Shown: positions 40,979 through 52,497 of the stretch, piece after piece | Numbering within the stretch: the first letter of the stretch is position 1 | Layout: each line of letters begins with the position of its first letter | From: Dipteronia dyeriana | Lineage: Eukaryota; Streptophyta; Magnoliopsida; Sapindales; Sapindaceae | DNA: 64,000 nt | NCBI GenBank assembly: GCA_032871835.1 | Contig: CM065300.1 | Span: forward strand, 6,467,768-6,531,767 | Direction of reading: 5' to 3' | The notes under the pieces: model-generated | Told to the model about the DNA's origin: nothing | Seen by the model: only the letters and a program-made list of their open reading frames with translations | Databases searched by the model: none | Made by a program: the position numbers and the translations under genes

Positions 40979-41468
40979 TGTAAGGATTTAATTATCACAA
41001 AATCTAACATGTTTAATCAAACCCAAAATACATGTTATTGACCCATGTCAATTCAAGAGAAAAAGAAGATAATTGAGAAAGCAGAAGCGTACATGAATCC
41101 GTTATCGGATGTTGGTGGACGGGTAGAGACCTTCCAAATTATCACAATTCTTGGGACACAAAAGTTTTCTCTCTTCTCTGATGATGGGGATCCAAACAAG
41201 CAAAAAAAGTGATTGTATAATTTGGGGACCGTAACCCTATGTATAATAATCAAATTATTATATGTTTTGCTATTTCTAATTTGGCCTCTCATCAAATTAG
41301 AAATATCACTCTAGTATCTACACATTAATTTCATTACAATTACACCCTTAAGCCTTAAAATCTTAATCTTAATCTTAATTAGATCACTTTAATCTAGGCT
41401 AAACCAAAAGATAGCACAATACATTTAATATTTATATGTGTGGCCCCACACATTGGAATTTTCCAACA
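40979..41468 (-). repeat. 5' LTR of copia A
   Basis: 490 bp; on the plus strand it begins TGTAAGGATTTAATTATC and ends TTTTCCAACA. The primer-binding site lies just left of it at 40965-40976. Confidence 0.85.
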
Positions 41469-42250
41469 TGCAAAACAAAACTCAGGTTCAGTCCAAATCA
41501 AAACTCATCAGGTTTTTCGGGTTCGATTGGAATATCGATTCGACCGAAAACCCATATCTGAAGAACAAAAATTCATCTCTTGATCATGTGAAATGAAGAC
41601 GACGACGTCAACTTGACATGTGATGAAATAATGTGTATGTGTTCTCACGAATGCAGTGGCGTAGTCAGGATTTCTAACTTAGAGGGGTAGACTAAAAACC
41701 AATGTTCGCTAGGCACACGCCGGTCGTCCCGTTTCTGTTAAATTGTTCATAAGAAAATTGGTCGATTTAGCAGAAAAAATCAGCTGATTTGGCCAAAAAA
41801 ATCAAGCTAAGTGGAGTCGTTGCAGGGACTCACCGTCGACAGAAGTCATTTGATCGGTAAACCATCACTATCATTCGTCACTGTCGCCGTTGCTGGCGAG
41901 TGGGTAGTCACCACCCCAACTAGAAGCTTTAGGAAACGCCGAAAAATAAAAACCAAGTGCAGAGAAACAAAATAAATGAAGAAAATGAAAAGAGAGTTGG
42001 AGAGCGAGATATAATTGGAGTTGAAAATTTGAAACGTGTTGCAGAGAATAAATGAATTAAAAAGATGAAGAGAGAGTTGGAGAAAGATAGAACGTTGATT
42101 ATGGTATAGGAAAAAATAAAATAAGATAAATGATGAACATTGAAAAGACAAAGATAAAAAAATAAAATAAAACGTAAATAATAAAGAAAAATAAGTCACA
42201 TGTCTGGTTCAATCTAATAATGATACTGAGGTGTATGATGTATCCCACTA

Positions 42251-42253
<3 letters not shown>

Positions 42254-42289
<36 letters not shown>
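42254..42289. repeat. TA microsatellite
   Basis: Uninterrupted TA dinucleotides, about 17-18 copies. Similar runs occur at about 56834-56856 and 63421-63448. Confidence 0.95.
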
Positions 42290-42291
<2 letters not shown>

Positions 42292-42547
42292 AATACATGT
42301 AATGTACATAATAATTATGTTTTTGCAAAATTTAGACCGGACTACAACCCGAACTAGCCTACCGTTGCCTCCTCCCCTGTACGGATGATCATGGATCCAA
42401 TGAACACTTAACTCCGTGGGTATTAAGGTGAATTCTATTATACTTATAATATATATATATATAGTCTTTCTATTGTCAATTCGAAATGATATAAAATATA
42501 TCAGTTCCTTGCATATGGGTCATCGAATTTAAAAGATGATTTGACAA

Positions 42548-42743
42548 GTGCATACAGTCATTTAAAACATTTAAATCCAATGACCCACATGTAAAGAACT
42601 ATATATCTTATATCAGTTCGAACTGACAGTAGAATTTATATATGAGTGCATACAACCATTCAAAACATTTAAATCTAATGACCCACATGTAAAGAACTAT
42701 ATATCTTATATCAGTTCGAACTGACGGTAGAATTTATATATAT
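42548..42743. repeat. 98-bp tandem duplication
   Basis: Two copies start at 42548 (GTGCATACAGTCATT) and 42646 (GTGCATACAACCATT). Both continue through ACCCACATGTAAAGAAC and the palindrome CAGTTCGAACTG to TAGAATTTATATAT. Only a few bases differ. Confidence 0.85.
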
Positions 42744-43564
42744 ATATATTGGAAATACCTTTTTTTAGTAAAAAAAAAGGAGGTTTATTATTTTTACCTA
42801 AAATTAATAGTTTCATTATTTTTACCCAATAATTGGATGTGAAGACCTAAATGCCTCTCATTATTTTTCTTAACACTTCTCTATCCTTTGGTCAAAATCA
42901 TTTTTTTCTTCGTTCTCTCTCTTCTTTCTTTCTCTTGTCAATCTCTTCTCTCTCTCACGCCTGTCTCCTCTCTCCGCCATAATTGTTTTTTACAACCAGA
43001 TCTCCTTTCTCACGCTTCTCTCCTCTTTAATTCAAGCATTTTTTTTTGTTTCTCTTCTATCTCCTTTGGTTTGTAGATCTAGGTTGTGTTCGACCGTCGG
43101 AACGGTGGTTCAGATTTGATTATTAGCTGTTGATTTTAAGGGTGGTTGTGGTTATCTTTTAAGTTTGGGTATTTTTGTTTTAAAAAAATTCATATTTCAT
43201 TTTGTTTAATTTTTTTTCCAAATTTTAAAAAATTCTAGATTTTTTTTATTTTGAAAATTTTCCAGATTATGTTTGTTATTTTTTTTTTCCAAATTTGATT
43301 TTATTTAAAGAAAAATTACAGGTTTTTTTTATTTTGAAATATTTATAGATTATGTTTGTTATTTTTTTTTAATAGATTATGTTTTTTTGTCAAACTTTTG
43401 TTCCGTTGAAACAAAAATACCTTCCTAAAAAATAATTTTTACTAGAGATCCATTGTTTCAAGGAATTTTTTTAATTTTTATTTTGTATGAGGAAATCTAT
43501 AAAATTTCCAAATCTTTTCAATTTTGAATTTTTTTCTGAATTTTTTTCTAAAATTCTTTAACCA

Positions 43565-43806
43565 CATCAGACCACCAATTAAACACGCTATGGTAATTTA
43601 GTTAAACATACTAGATCATACCAATTAAACACACCATGACAACACAGTTAAACAATTAAATACACCAGGATAAACCAATTAAATACATCAGGACAGATCA
43701 ATTAAATACACCATGATAACTCAATTAAACACACCATAAAAAATCAATTAGACACACTAGGGCAACACCAAATTAAACACACCAAGTCTAGCACAATTAA
43801 ACATAT
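43565..43806. repeat. Minisatellite, about 20-28-bp units
   Basis: Roughly ten imperfect copies of CAATTAAACACACCA(T/G)GA-type units in tandem. The spacing varies from unit to unit. Confidence 0.75.
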
Positions 43807-43838
43807 ATGGGTAAAGAAGAAGAATACTAGAGGCCTAG

Positions 43839-43862
43839 AAAGAAGAAGAAGAAGAAGAAGAA
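43839..43862. repeat. AAG microsatellite
   Basis: About eight AAG copies, followed by further A/G-rich sequence to about 43940. Confidence 0.85.
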
Positions 43863-43993
43863 AAAGAATAAGAAAATAGCAAAAAAAAGTTTTTTTTTTA
43901 GGAAGAAGAAGAAAAAAAACAAAAATAAAATAAAGATTTTTTTTTATAAAGAAAGGTGATTTTATCCAAATAGTAGATATTAAACAATAAAAA

Positions 43994-44080
43994 TGTTAAT
44001 CAGTGTGTACTAATATAAGTTATATCAGTGTGTTGTATATGAACCATTAGATTTACATAATTTGAATTAAAATGTATGTA
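43994..44080. repeat. Dispersed repeat, copy 1
   Basis: Shares GTACTAATATAA, ACCATTAGATTTACATA and TGTATGTAC in the same order and spacing with 56864-56945. Possibly part of a MITE family. Confidence 0.55.
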
Positions 44081-45982
44081 CCAGTATTTGATATTCCATA
44101 GTTCCGTACCAAGATTCGATCACAGATGGGTGTGGTGGGCACACAATATAAAATTTTGCACAAAAAAGAGAGAAAAGATAAGGTTTTCACTTTTTATGCA
44201 TCTATATAACTTAGATCATCTCCAATACAAATACCATTTGGAGAAAATTGAATGTCACGTAAGATAAATAGTTAAAAAGTTAGAAAACCCACCTTTATTG
44301 CAATTATTTAACTTCAATATGGAGATGATGTGGTAAAAAAAATAGAGAATATAGAGTTTATTTCTAATTCTAGAAATTCTCCTAGAAATACTGGCTATGA
44401 TTTCTAACTCTTTTCATCAATAATATTAAAACTCATTTAATTATAAAATAAACGATGAGAGAATGAAATAATTGTTTTATTATAATTAGTTATAAAATAG
44501 ATACATATTTGACTTTAGATAATTATGTTGGAGGTATAAATATTTTTTTAAAAAAATTTATTTAAAAATAGACTCGTAATAAATAAAAATAACGATAGGA
44601 CACAATTTGAAATTAAAAAGTATATATATATATATACTGATACGACACAATTTGTGAACTCGTTGAAAGTTCACAAAAGTCGTACAAGAATAATATAATG
44701 AACATTAACATAAGATGTGACAAAAGGGAGAAATGAAAGAATTTTCCAGGTAAAAAGGCTTACCAAGTGTTCGATCTAATTTTTTTTTTCAATTTTTAAT
44801 TGTTGCCATATACCTGCCTTTTCCCATGCAGGTCGAATAAATATAAAAAGAGATGGCTATAGAGAGCTAGTGAGGTAGTCTCCTGGTCCCCTGGATCAGA
44901 AAGAATTTACAGGTAATGAGCCTAGAAATAAAAGGAGGGACGAAGAAAACAGTAGAAATTGATTATAATTTATAGCTAAGTATAATTGTCTATGTTAGTA
45001 GTAGGTTAAAAGTGTGCAATATTGTCTCATAAATCAAAAAATATAAACAACCTAGCTGACCTACTGACTTTTGAACCAAAATGACTTGAAAAATATGATA
45101 AACACAGATAAGGATGGATGGATATATATGTGAAGAAAAAAAAAAAGGGTTCAAGTTTGGATAAGTCCTAATTAAGTACACTAGCTAGACCGGTTGAAGA
45201 CAGAATAACTTAATTACGGTACGTATATAGTAGAATCATTTTTGCCTTTTTATCTACTTGCTAGTTGCTAGACTTGCTTTTTCTCATATCTATCTATATA
45301 TCTACATATAACAAAAACTAAGCTTTCAGTCATGATTTGACCAAACTCTTTCCAGAAGTATCCTAAATGGAGTTTTCATCCATAATCCAACATCACACAC
45401 ACATATATGGTACTGTTAACCTATCATAAATCTGATCAACTTAATTAGGTCTTAAATATAGTGTGATCATTATCTATTAATTTAAACTTTTAGGTTAGTG
45501 ATTAATGTCACGGTATTAGAACCACAATCTCCTCTTCCCTTTTATCTGGATTTCTTATTCCTTGTACATGTTACTAGGCAGAGAGCATCAAACATGTGTT
45601 TGGCAACTCTATTCAATATTCACTATTTATCCCTACGTTACACGTGAGGGATGTCAACCTATGTTTGAAATATTATAATTGAGTCCTTAGCTAATAGCTT
45701 AGAAGCCTTTGGGTAGGAGTAGTAGGTATATCGATATCTCTTGTAGGTTTTACTCATTATAAGATACACTCAAAATTAAATTAAATTAAATTAATAATTG
45801 TGAACTAGTTAACAATAATTCGGTAGAGTTATTTCACATTTTCATGTTTCAATGTGAGTTTTGTAAATTTATTATTAATCCCTATAATAAAAAGGCACAC
45901 CAAACTCCACATTCGAAAGTTTTTAAACAGTTGGGAATTTGAACCGATAAATACGGAAACGACATGTCTAATATTCGTCAAT

Positions 45983-46515
45983 TGTTGGAAAATTCCATCA
46001 TATGGGTCCACACATGTGAATATTAAATGTGTTGTGCTATCTTTTGGTTAACCCTAAATTAAAGTGATCTAATTAAGATTTAAAATATTAAGACTTAAAG
46101 GTATAATTGTTATGGAATTAATGTGTAGATACCAGAGTGCTATTTCTAATTTGTTGATGGGCCGAATTAGAAATAACCAACATATAATAATTTGATTATT
46201 ATATATATTTATGGTTATGGTCCATAAATTACACGATGTTTTTGTTTTGTCTGTATCCTCATCAACATAGCAAAATAGAACCGTAGGGTTCAAGAAAGAT
46301 CGTGTTAATTTGGAAGATCACAACCCGTCCACCAACATCCGGCAATGGATTCAGGTACGCTTCCGCTATCGATTTTTCTACTTTTCTCTTGAATCAACAT
46401 GAGTTATATTATGTATATTAGGGTTTGATTAATCATGATATAGAAACATGTTTAGGTTATTGAGATTAATTATGTGCCTTTGCATGTTGTATTTTTGTTA
46501 ATTGAATTTCTTACA
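45983..46515 (+). repeat. 5' LTR of copia B
   Basis: 533 bp, begins TGTTGGAAAATTCC and ends TTCTTACA. It is followed after two bases by the tRNA-Met primer site. Confidence 0.92.
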
Positions 46516-47084
46516 AGTGGTATCAAAGCCACTCATGATTAATTCTTGAGAATTGAGATTTGAATCTTAGGTTTTTAAAGATATTTCTGAACAATTTGGG
46601 TTTTGTTCTTTTGTGTTTTGAGTTTTGTTTTTAAAGTTCTTTTAAAAAAAAAAAAAAAAACTGGGCAACTTTGGGTCGATGGGTTTTCGTACCCAGACCC
46701 CGTGGTGATCTTGGATCATACCTGCCCATACCCGTTTGCTTCTTGGTCAATGCCACAGCCAACGGTTTTCTGATGGGTTTCTCACACGAAATTCGTGTGA
46801 TTTCAGGCCATTTTTCGCTTGGGGCTGGTGCGATTTACGGTGACGAGGATGACCGCCATTCGTCGACCATGCCGTCTGGTACAGATCGATGTTCAGTCAT
46901 CTCTCCGGATCCGCAGCGGGTTGCACTGCTGCTTGGCTGTCGTTCGACACTTTCCGGTGACGTTCTGGTGGCTAAGGCGGAGGCGGCTAGAAACCTAGGG
47001 TTTTAGAAATCGTTTTTGGCTTTGGGCCTTTTTTGGAAAATTAGAAATTCTTGGAGGACTGTTTTGCAATTTATTTGGGCTATT

Positions 47085-47320
47085 ATGTGATTTTGATAAA
47101 CTTTCAGGGTCAATTTATAATTTTCAAAACTTACAGGGTCTGTTTACAAATATAAAAAAGTTTTGGGGTACATTTATAATTATTAAAAAGTTACGGGGTC
47201 ACTTTATAATTTTAAAAAAAATTGGGCCAAATTTTAATTATGAAAACTTGAGGGGTCTTTCTATAATTTTACAAAATAAGGGGCACTTTTATAATTTTGA
47301 TAAATAAAATAGAGTTTTAT
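47085..47320 (+). repeat. Leader tandem repeats of copia B
   Basis: About six imperfect units of roughly 35-40 bp built on GGGGTC...TTTATAATTTT...AAAA. They lie between the primer site and gag. The same array is present in copia A. Confidence 0.65.
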
Positions 47321-47739
47321 TTATTTTCATTTTATTATAAGGATCAACTCAAATTCAAATATTTAGGTATATCTTTTTATGGTTAACTAAAGTGGTCCAT
47401 CATTCTAAATGGGCTAATTGAAACAAGATGTAGTCAAAGTGACATCTCTTGTGTAGATTATTCATGAGGGATGTTGGGTGTTTGTGTGCATGTAAATTCA
47501 TGCGAGTATTAGTCGGCCCAAAGGAAGGTTAATACTTTGTCGAATTCCACATACACATGTGGTGATAAATATGTGACGATTATAAGGTTTTACATGTAAA
47601 TAATAAGTCGATCCAAATATAGATTTATTATTTGACAGTAATTATTGTCAATGTTTGATCACTACAACAAGAGTACCACTTACAATTAATATTATTGTCC
47701 AAAAACTTGATATTAATGATGTGCTAGGTATCTTGAGAT

Positions 47740-50700
47740 GTGATTTTCCATTATTTGAATTTGTTGATTATTGTATTTGGTTATTACTGTGGGCATTTTT
47801 GTTTGTTTGTTTGTTTTGTTCTCTTTACAGCTAGTGTTTTTTCTATATCTGCTAATATCAATTCTATATCTGTACTTAATGGGATCAACGTTAAGGATTG
47901 GAAGCAGAACATACAAATCGTTATCGGCTGGATGGATCTAGACCTTACACTTCGGGTTGAGCAACCCGTTTCTCTTACGGATGCAAATTCTCCTGATGAT
48001 AGGAAGAACTTTGAGAAGTGAGATCGCTCAAATCGCATGAGTCTTATGATCATCAAGCGCGGCATTCCGGAGGCATTTATAGGTGGGGTATCTGAAAAGA
48101 TAACCAAAGCCAAGGAGTTCCTAGCCGAAATTGAAAAGCGCTTAGTAAAAAACGATAAGGCAGAAACAAGCACGCATTTGCAAAGCTTGATTTCTATGAA
48201 GTACAAAGGCAAAGGGAACATTAGGGAGTACATTATGGAAATGTCTCATATTGCTTCTAAGCTTAAGGCACTGAAGCTCGAGCTGTCTGACGACTTGCTC
48301 GTGCATTTGGTATTAATATTACTTCCTGTATAATACAACCAGTTTAAGGTCAGTTACAACTGTCAAAAGGAGAAATGGACTCTTAATGAGCTCATTTCTT
48401 ATTGTGTGTAAGAGGAAGAGAGACTGAAGCGAGACGGGACCAAAAGTGCTCATTTGGCTAGCACCTCTAAAGATAAGAGCAAAAAGAGAAAGAATAATGA
48501 AGCTGCTAAGGGTCCAGCTCAAAAGAAACATCAGCGGGATAAAGAAGATTGTTTCTTTTATAACAAGTCTGGACATGTGAAGAAAGATTGTACCAAGTAT
48601 CACGCTTGGCATGCAAACAAAGGTACGTTCCTTACTTTGGTTTGTTCCGAGGTAAATTTAGCTTCAGTACCTAGAAACATGTGGTTGTTAGATTCTGATG
48701 TTACTACTCACATTAGTGTTTCTATGCAGGGTTGCCTGAGCTACCGAATGCCAAGTGATGCTGAAAGAAACATCTTTGTGGGCGATGGCAAATCGGTAGA
48801 AGTGGAAACGATAGGGCATTTTAGGTTGTTATTAGGAACTGGTTATTATTTGGATTTATCAGATACTTTTGTTGTACCGTCTTTTAGACGGAATTTGGTT
48901 TCAGTTTCTTTATTGGACAAGTCTGGTTATTAGTGTTCATTTGGAAACAATCAATTCAGTTTATCTATAAATTCAAATGTTGTTGGAACTGGTTTTCTAT
49001 GTGTATATGACAACTTATATTTGCTTGATACAATCGTTTCTTATAATGAAACCTTGCATATGGAATCACGAGGTACTAAACGTAAACTAAGAACAGAAAA
49101 TTCGGCCACATTAAGACACAAACGCTTAGGTCACATCTCTACAACTAGAGTTGAGCAGCTTGTGTCTGATGGGATTTTAGATTCCCTTGACTTTACAGAC
49201 TTTGATGTTTGTATTGATTGCATCAAGGGAAAACATGCCAAAATAAAGAAATTAGGTGCCAACAGAACTACAGAAGTCTTAGAATTGATACACACGGATA
49301 TCTGTGGACCATTCCCTACGGCTTCCTGGAATGGCCAATAATATTTTATATCATTCATAGACGATTACTCACGTTATGGGTACCTATTTCTCATTCATGA
49401 GAAATCACAGTCTTTGGACGTGTTCAAAATATTTAAAGCTGAAGTTGAGAACTAACTCAACAAAAAAATGAAGAGTGTCAGGTCTGACCGTGGTGGTGAA
49501 TAATACTGCAGATATGACGGTTCAGGTGAACAACGTCCATGACCATTTGCTAAATTCCTAGAGGAATGTGGAATCGTCCCACAGTACACCATGCCAGGGT
49601 CACCTAGCATGAATGGTGTAGCTGAAAGGTGAAACCGGACTCTTAATGATATTGTAAGGAGTATGATTTGTCATTCCACCTTACCAGAGTCACTCTGGGG
49701 AGAAGCACTCAAAACAACAACTTATATTCTGAACCGAGTGCCAACTAAAGCAGCTGCAAAAACACCTTATGAGCTTTGGATAGGCTGAAAGCCGAGTCTA
49801 AAGCATTTTCACATTTGGGGATGTCCAGCTGAGGCAAGGGCTTACAGGCCACATGAAAAGTAATTGGACTCCAAAACTGTGAGCAGCTACTTCATTGGCT
49901 ACTCTGAGCGATCAAGGGACTATAAGTTTTATGATCCCACACTTAGGTCAATTTTTGAAACGGGAATTGCAACATTTTTGAGGATGTTGAGTTTGGGGGG
50001 AGAAATAAGGTTAACATTGTCTTTGAGGAAGAATCGGTTTCGATTCCCACTATCGTTTTTGACAATGTGCTGATTTATATACATGTCATTGATCAAGAAG
50101 CGAATATAGATCATCAACCAGACAATGTTGAACAACCCCCCATTCAAGATGAGGTAATTGTTCCTGAGGAACAAACTCAACAACCTCAAGAACCAGTGCC
50201 ATTAAGGCGATCCACTAGAGAAAGGAGAAATGTTATTCCAGACAATTTTTATGTATTTCTCCAGGAACATGAGGAAGACATTGGAATGATGGAAAATGAT
50301 CCAATCAACTTCCATCAAGCCATGTAGGTTCCAACTCTCAAAAGTGGATTGATGCCATGAATGAGGAGTATAAGTCTATGCAAGACAATAGGGTTTGGGA
50401 ACTTGTCCCATTACCAGAAGGTGCAAAGCCCATTGGTTGTAAATGGATATTTAAAACCAAAAGGGATTCGAAATGTAATGTGAAGAGGTACAAGGCTCGT
50501 CTTATAACTAAAGGCTTTACCTAAAAGGAAGAGATTGACTATAAAGAGAGTTTCTCTCCAGTTTCAACGAAAGACTCTTTTAGGACAATCATGGCACTTG
50601 TTGACCTTGAGCTTTATCAGATGGATGTCAAAACGGCGTTTCTCAATGGTGACATTGACGAAAAAATTTATATGGTGCAACCAGAAAACTTTGAGTCGGG

Positions 50701-51824
50701 AGACCCAAAGAATATGGTTTGCAAATTGACAAAATCCATTTATGGAATCAAGCAAGCTTCCTGTCAGTGGTACCATAAGTTTTATCAAGTGATTATCTCG
50801 TTTGGTTTTGAGATAAACGTTGTTGATAATTGCGTGTATCACAAATTCAGTGGGAGTAAGCACATATTCCTGGTTTTATATGTCGATGACATATTACTTG
50901 CCACAAATGATATAGGCATGTTGCATGAAACCAAGAGATTTCTATCAAAGAATTTTGAGATAAAAGATCTTGGTGACGCCTCTTTTGTATTAGGGATTCA
51001 GATGCAACGAGATCGCTCTCTGGGTATTCTTGGATTATCACAAAGGAGTTATATCGATACAGTGCTCAAAAGGTTTGGCATGCATGACAGCAAACCAGGT
51101 GACACCCCTATCGCTAAGGGAGACAAGTTCAGTCTCAATCAATGCCCTAAAAGTAATCTTGAAGTTAAGGAAATGCAGAAGATTCCCTATGCATCGGCTG
51201 TAGGGAGTCTAATGTATGCTCAGGTGTGTATGAGTCCGGATATTGCGTACATTGTTGGTATGTTAAACAGATATTTAAGTAACCCTAAAATGGATCATTG
51301 GATAGCAATCAAGCGGGTTATGAGGTATTTGAAGAAAACAAAAGATTACATGCTCACATATATGAGATCAGATCAATTGGAGATCATAGGGTATTCCGAC
51401 TCTGATTTTTGCTGGATGCAAAGACAGTAGGAGATCCACATCAGGCTACGTATACCTATTGGCTGGTGGAGCTATTTCTTAGAAGAGTTCCAAACAGACA
51501 CTCATAGCTTCTTTCACAATGGCAGCAGAGTTTGTAGCATGCTATGAGGCATCCAACCATGGAATATGGCTGCGGAATTTTGTCACTGGGTTACATATTC
51601 TGGAGGGTGTTGAAAGACCACTCAAACTATATTGTGACAATAAGTCAGCAGTGCTATATTCTAACAACAACATGAGCTCATCTATGTCAAAACATATTGA
51701 CATTAAGTTCCTAGTTGTTAAGGAAATAGTGCAGAGTAGACATATATCCATAGAGCACATTGGGACTAGACATGACCACTGTTCGGTTCGAACTGTGGAA
51801 CCGAATCGTAACCGTGTGAAATGA
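47740..51824 (+). pseudogene. gag-pol of copia B, broken
   Basis: Pieces in order: gag 47740-48021 and 48037-48333; zinc knuckle near 48550, where the second Cys of CX2C is Tyr (CFFYNKSGHVKKDC); protease at about 48690 with DSG/DTG changed to DSD (LLDSDVTTHIS); integrase zinc domain at 49120-49240 (H..H, CIDC) and core from 49280 (HTDICGPF) with in-frame stops; RT 50591-51430 with YVDDILLATND intact; RNase H pieces to 51766 (MAAEFVACYEA, LYCDNKSAVLY). It then breaks at IEHIGT, where the hAT element enters, and resumes after it. Confidence 0.9.
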
Positions 51825-51834
51825 ACCGTAACCG

Positions 51835-52075
51835 TAATCGGAACCGTGGAACCGGTTTTGAAACCGAAACCGAAACCGAAACCAAAATCGGAACCGCGGA
51901 ACCGGTTTCGAAATTGAAACCGTGGAACCGGTTTCGAAATCGGAACCGTGGAACCGGTTTCGAACCGGTTTTGAAACCGGAACCGTGGAACCGGTTTCGA
52001 AACAGGAACCGTGGAACCGGTTTCAAAACCGAAACCAGAACCGTGAGGTCGGGGGTTCGGTTCCGGTTCCTTCTT
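51835..52075 (+). repeat. Subterminal tandem repeats of the hAT element
   Basis: Repeating GGAACCGTGGAACCGG units joined by TTTCGAAA(T/C) spacers, period about 24-25 bp where regular, grading into short AACCGA runs. Complementary GGTTCC copies lie inside the right end (53790-53905). They are probably transposase-binding sites. Confidence 0.8.
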
Positions 52076-52182
52076 TTGAAAAACCGGTTAGGAACCGACG
52101 GTTCGGTCCCGGTTCAGGAACTGCCGGTTCCTGGGCTTTATTTAAAAAAAAAATATTTAAAAAAAAAAAAAACTTATAAGAG

Positions 52183-52273
52183 CCGTTGGGCTCCAACGGT
52201 CTGCTGACCGTTGGGCCCAACGACTCAATTTTTTTTTTTCTCTTCCCCTTTAATTCTTTATTTCCTATAAATA
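52183..52273 (+). promoter_or_regulatory. hAT promoter: CCGTTGG hairpins and TATA box
   Basis: CCGTTGGGCTCCAACGG forms a 7-bp stem (52183-52199) and a second ACCGTTGGGCCCAACG hairpin follows. TATAAATA lies at 52266-52273, then a CT-rich leader. The layout matches the promoter of the hAT element at 31688. Confidence 0.55.
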
Positions 52274-52497
52274 CCTCTCTAATTCATTTCTTATCATACA
52301 ATTGCTCTCTCAAGTCTCAACTCTCTCTCAAATCTCAATTCTTCTCATTATTTTCAATTATCTCCCAATTAGTCAATTATTTATTTGTTTATATTTAGTG
52401 TATTACAATTATTATTTTTTAAAATCATTTTAAAATCCTTGTCAACAATTTTTATCTTAATTTTTTTAAAGAGTTTATTTACAAATTATTTTTTTCG

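Larger units (their letters stand above)
35952..41468 (-). mobile_element. Ty1/copia retrotransposon A, internally deleted (Tnt1-like)
   Basis: Two similar LTRs (35952-36478 and 40979-41468), both TG...CA, bound an internal region read on the minus strand. The primer site (complement of GCTTTGATACCA at 40965-40976) fits initiator tRNA-Met. The polypurine tract lies at 36479-36490. The interior is about 4.5 kb, versus about 5.8 kb in sister element B once B's insert is removed. The missing part covers the gag zinc knuckle, protease and most of integrase. The 5-bp flanks (TTGGG, TGCAA) do not match. Confidence 0.88.
41469..45982. other. Repeat-rich spacer between copia A and B
   Basis: No gene supported in 4.5 kb. 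It holds a TA microsatellite, a 98-bp tandem duplication, a minisatellite, an AAG run and a dispersed repeat (listed separately). It also has pyrimidine-rich DNA at 42860-43080 resembling promoter/UTR sequence with no gene attached. GCAGTGGCG at about 41655 resembles the ends of short hAT-type elements, but no partner end was found. Confidence 0.5.

Noticed and set aside
41846..42199. Hydrophobic minus-strand open frame of 117 residues
   Set aside because: Phe/Ser/Leu composition comes from A-rich plus-strand DNA; no start context, no family motif, and it lies in a repeat-rich spacer.
46671..47006. A 111-residue open frame in the copia B leader
   Set aside because: It lies upstream of gag in the untranslated leader and has no recognisable domain; the matching region of copia A has no comparable conserved frame.
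51821..52207. Open frames rich in Asn-Arg/Val-Glu-Pro repeats
   Set aside because: They are produced by the GAACC subterminal repeats of the hAT element in several frames at once; not a protein gene.
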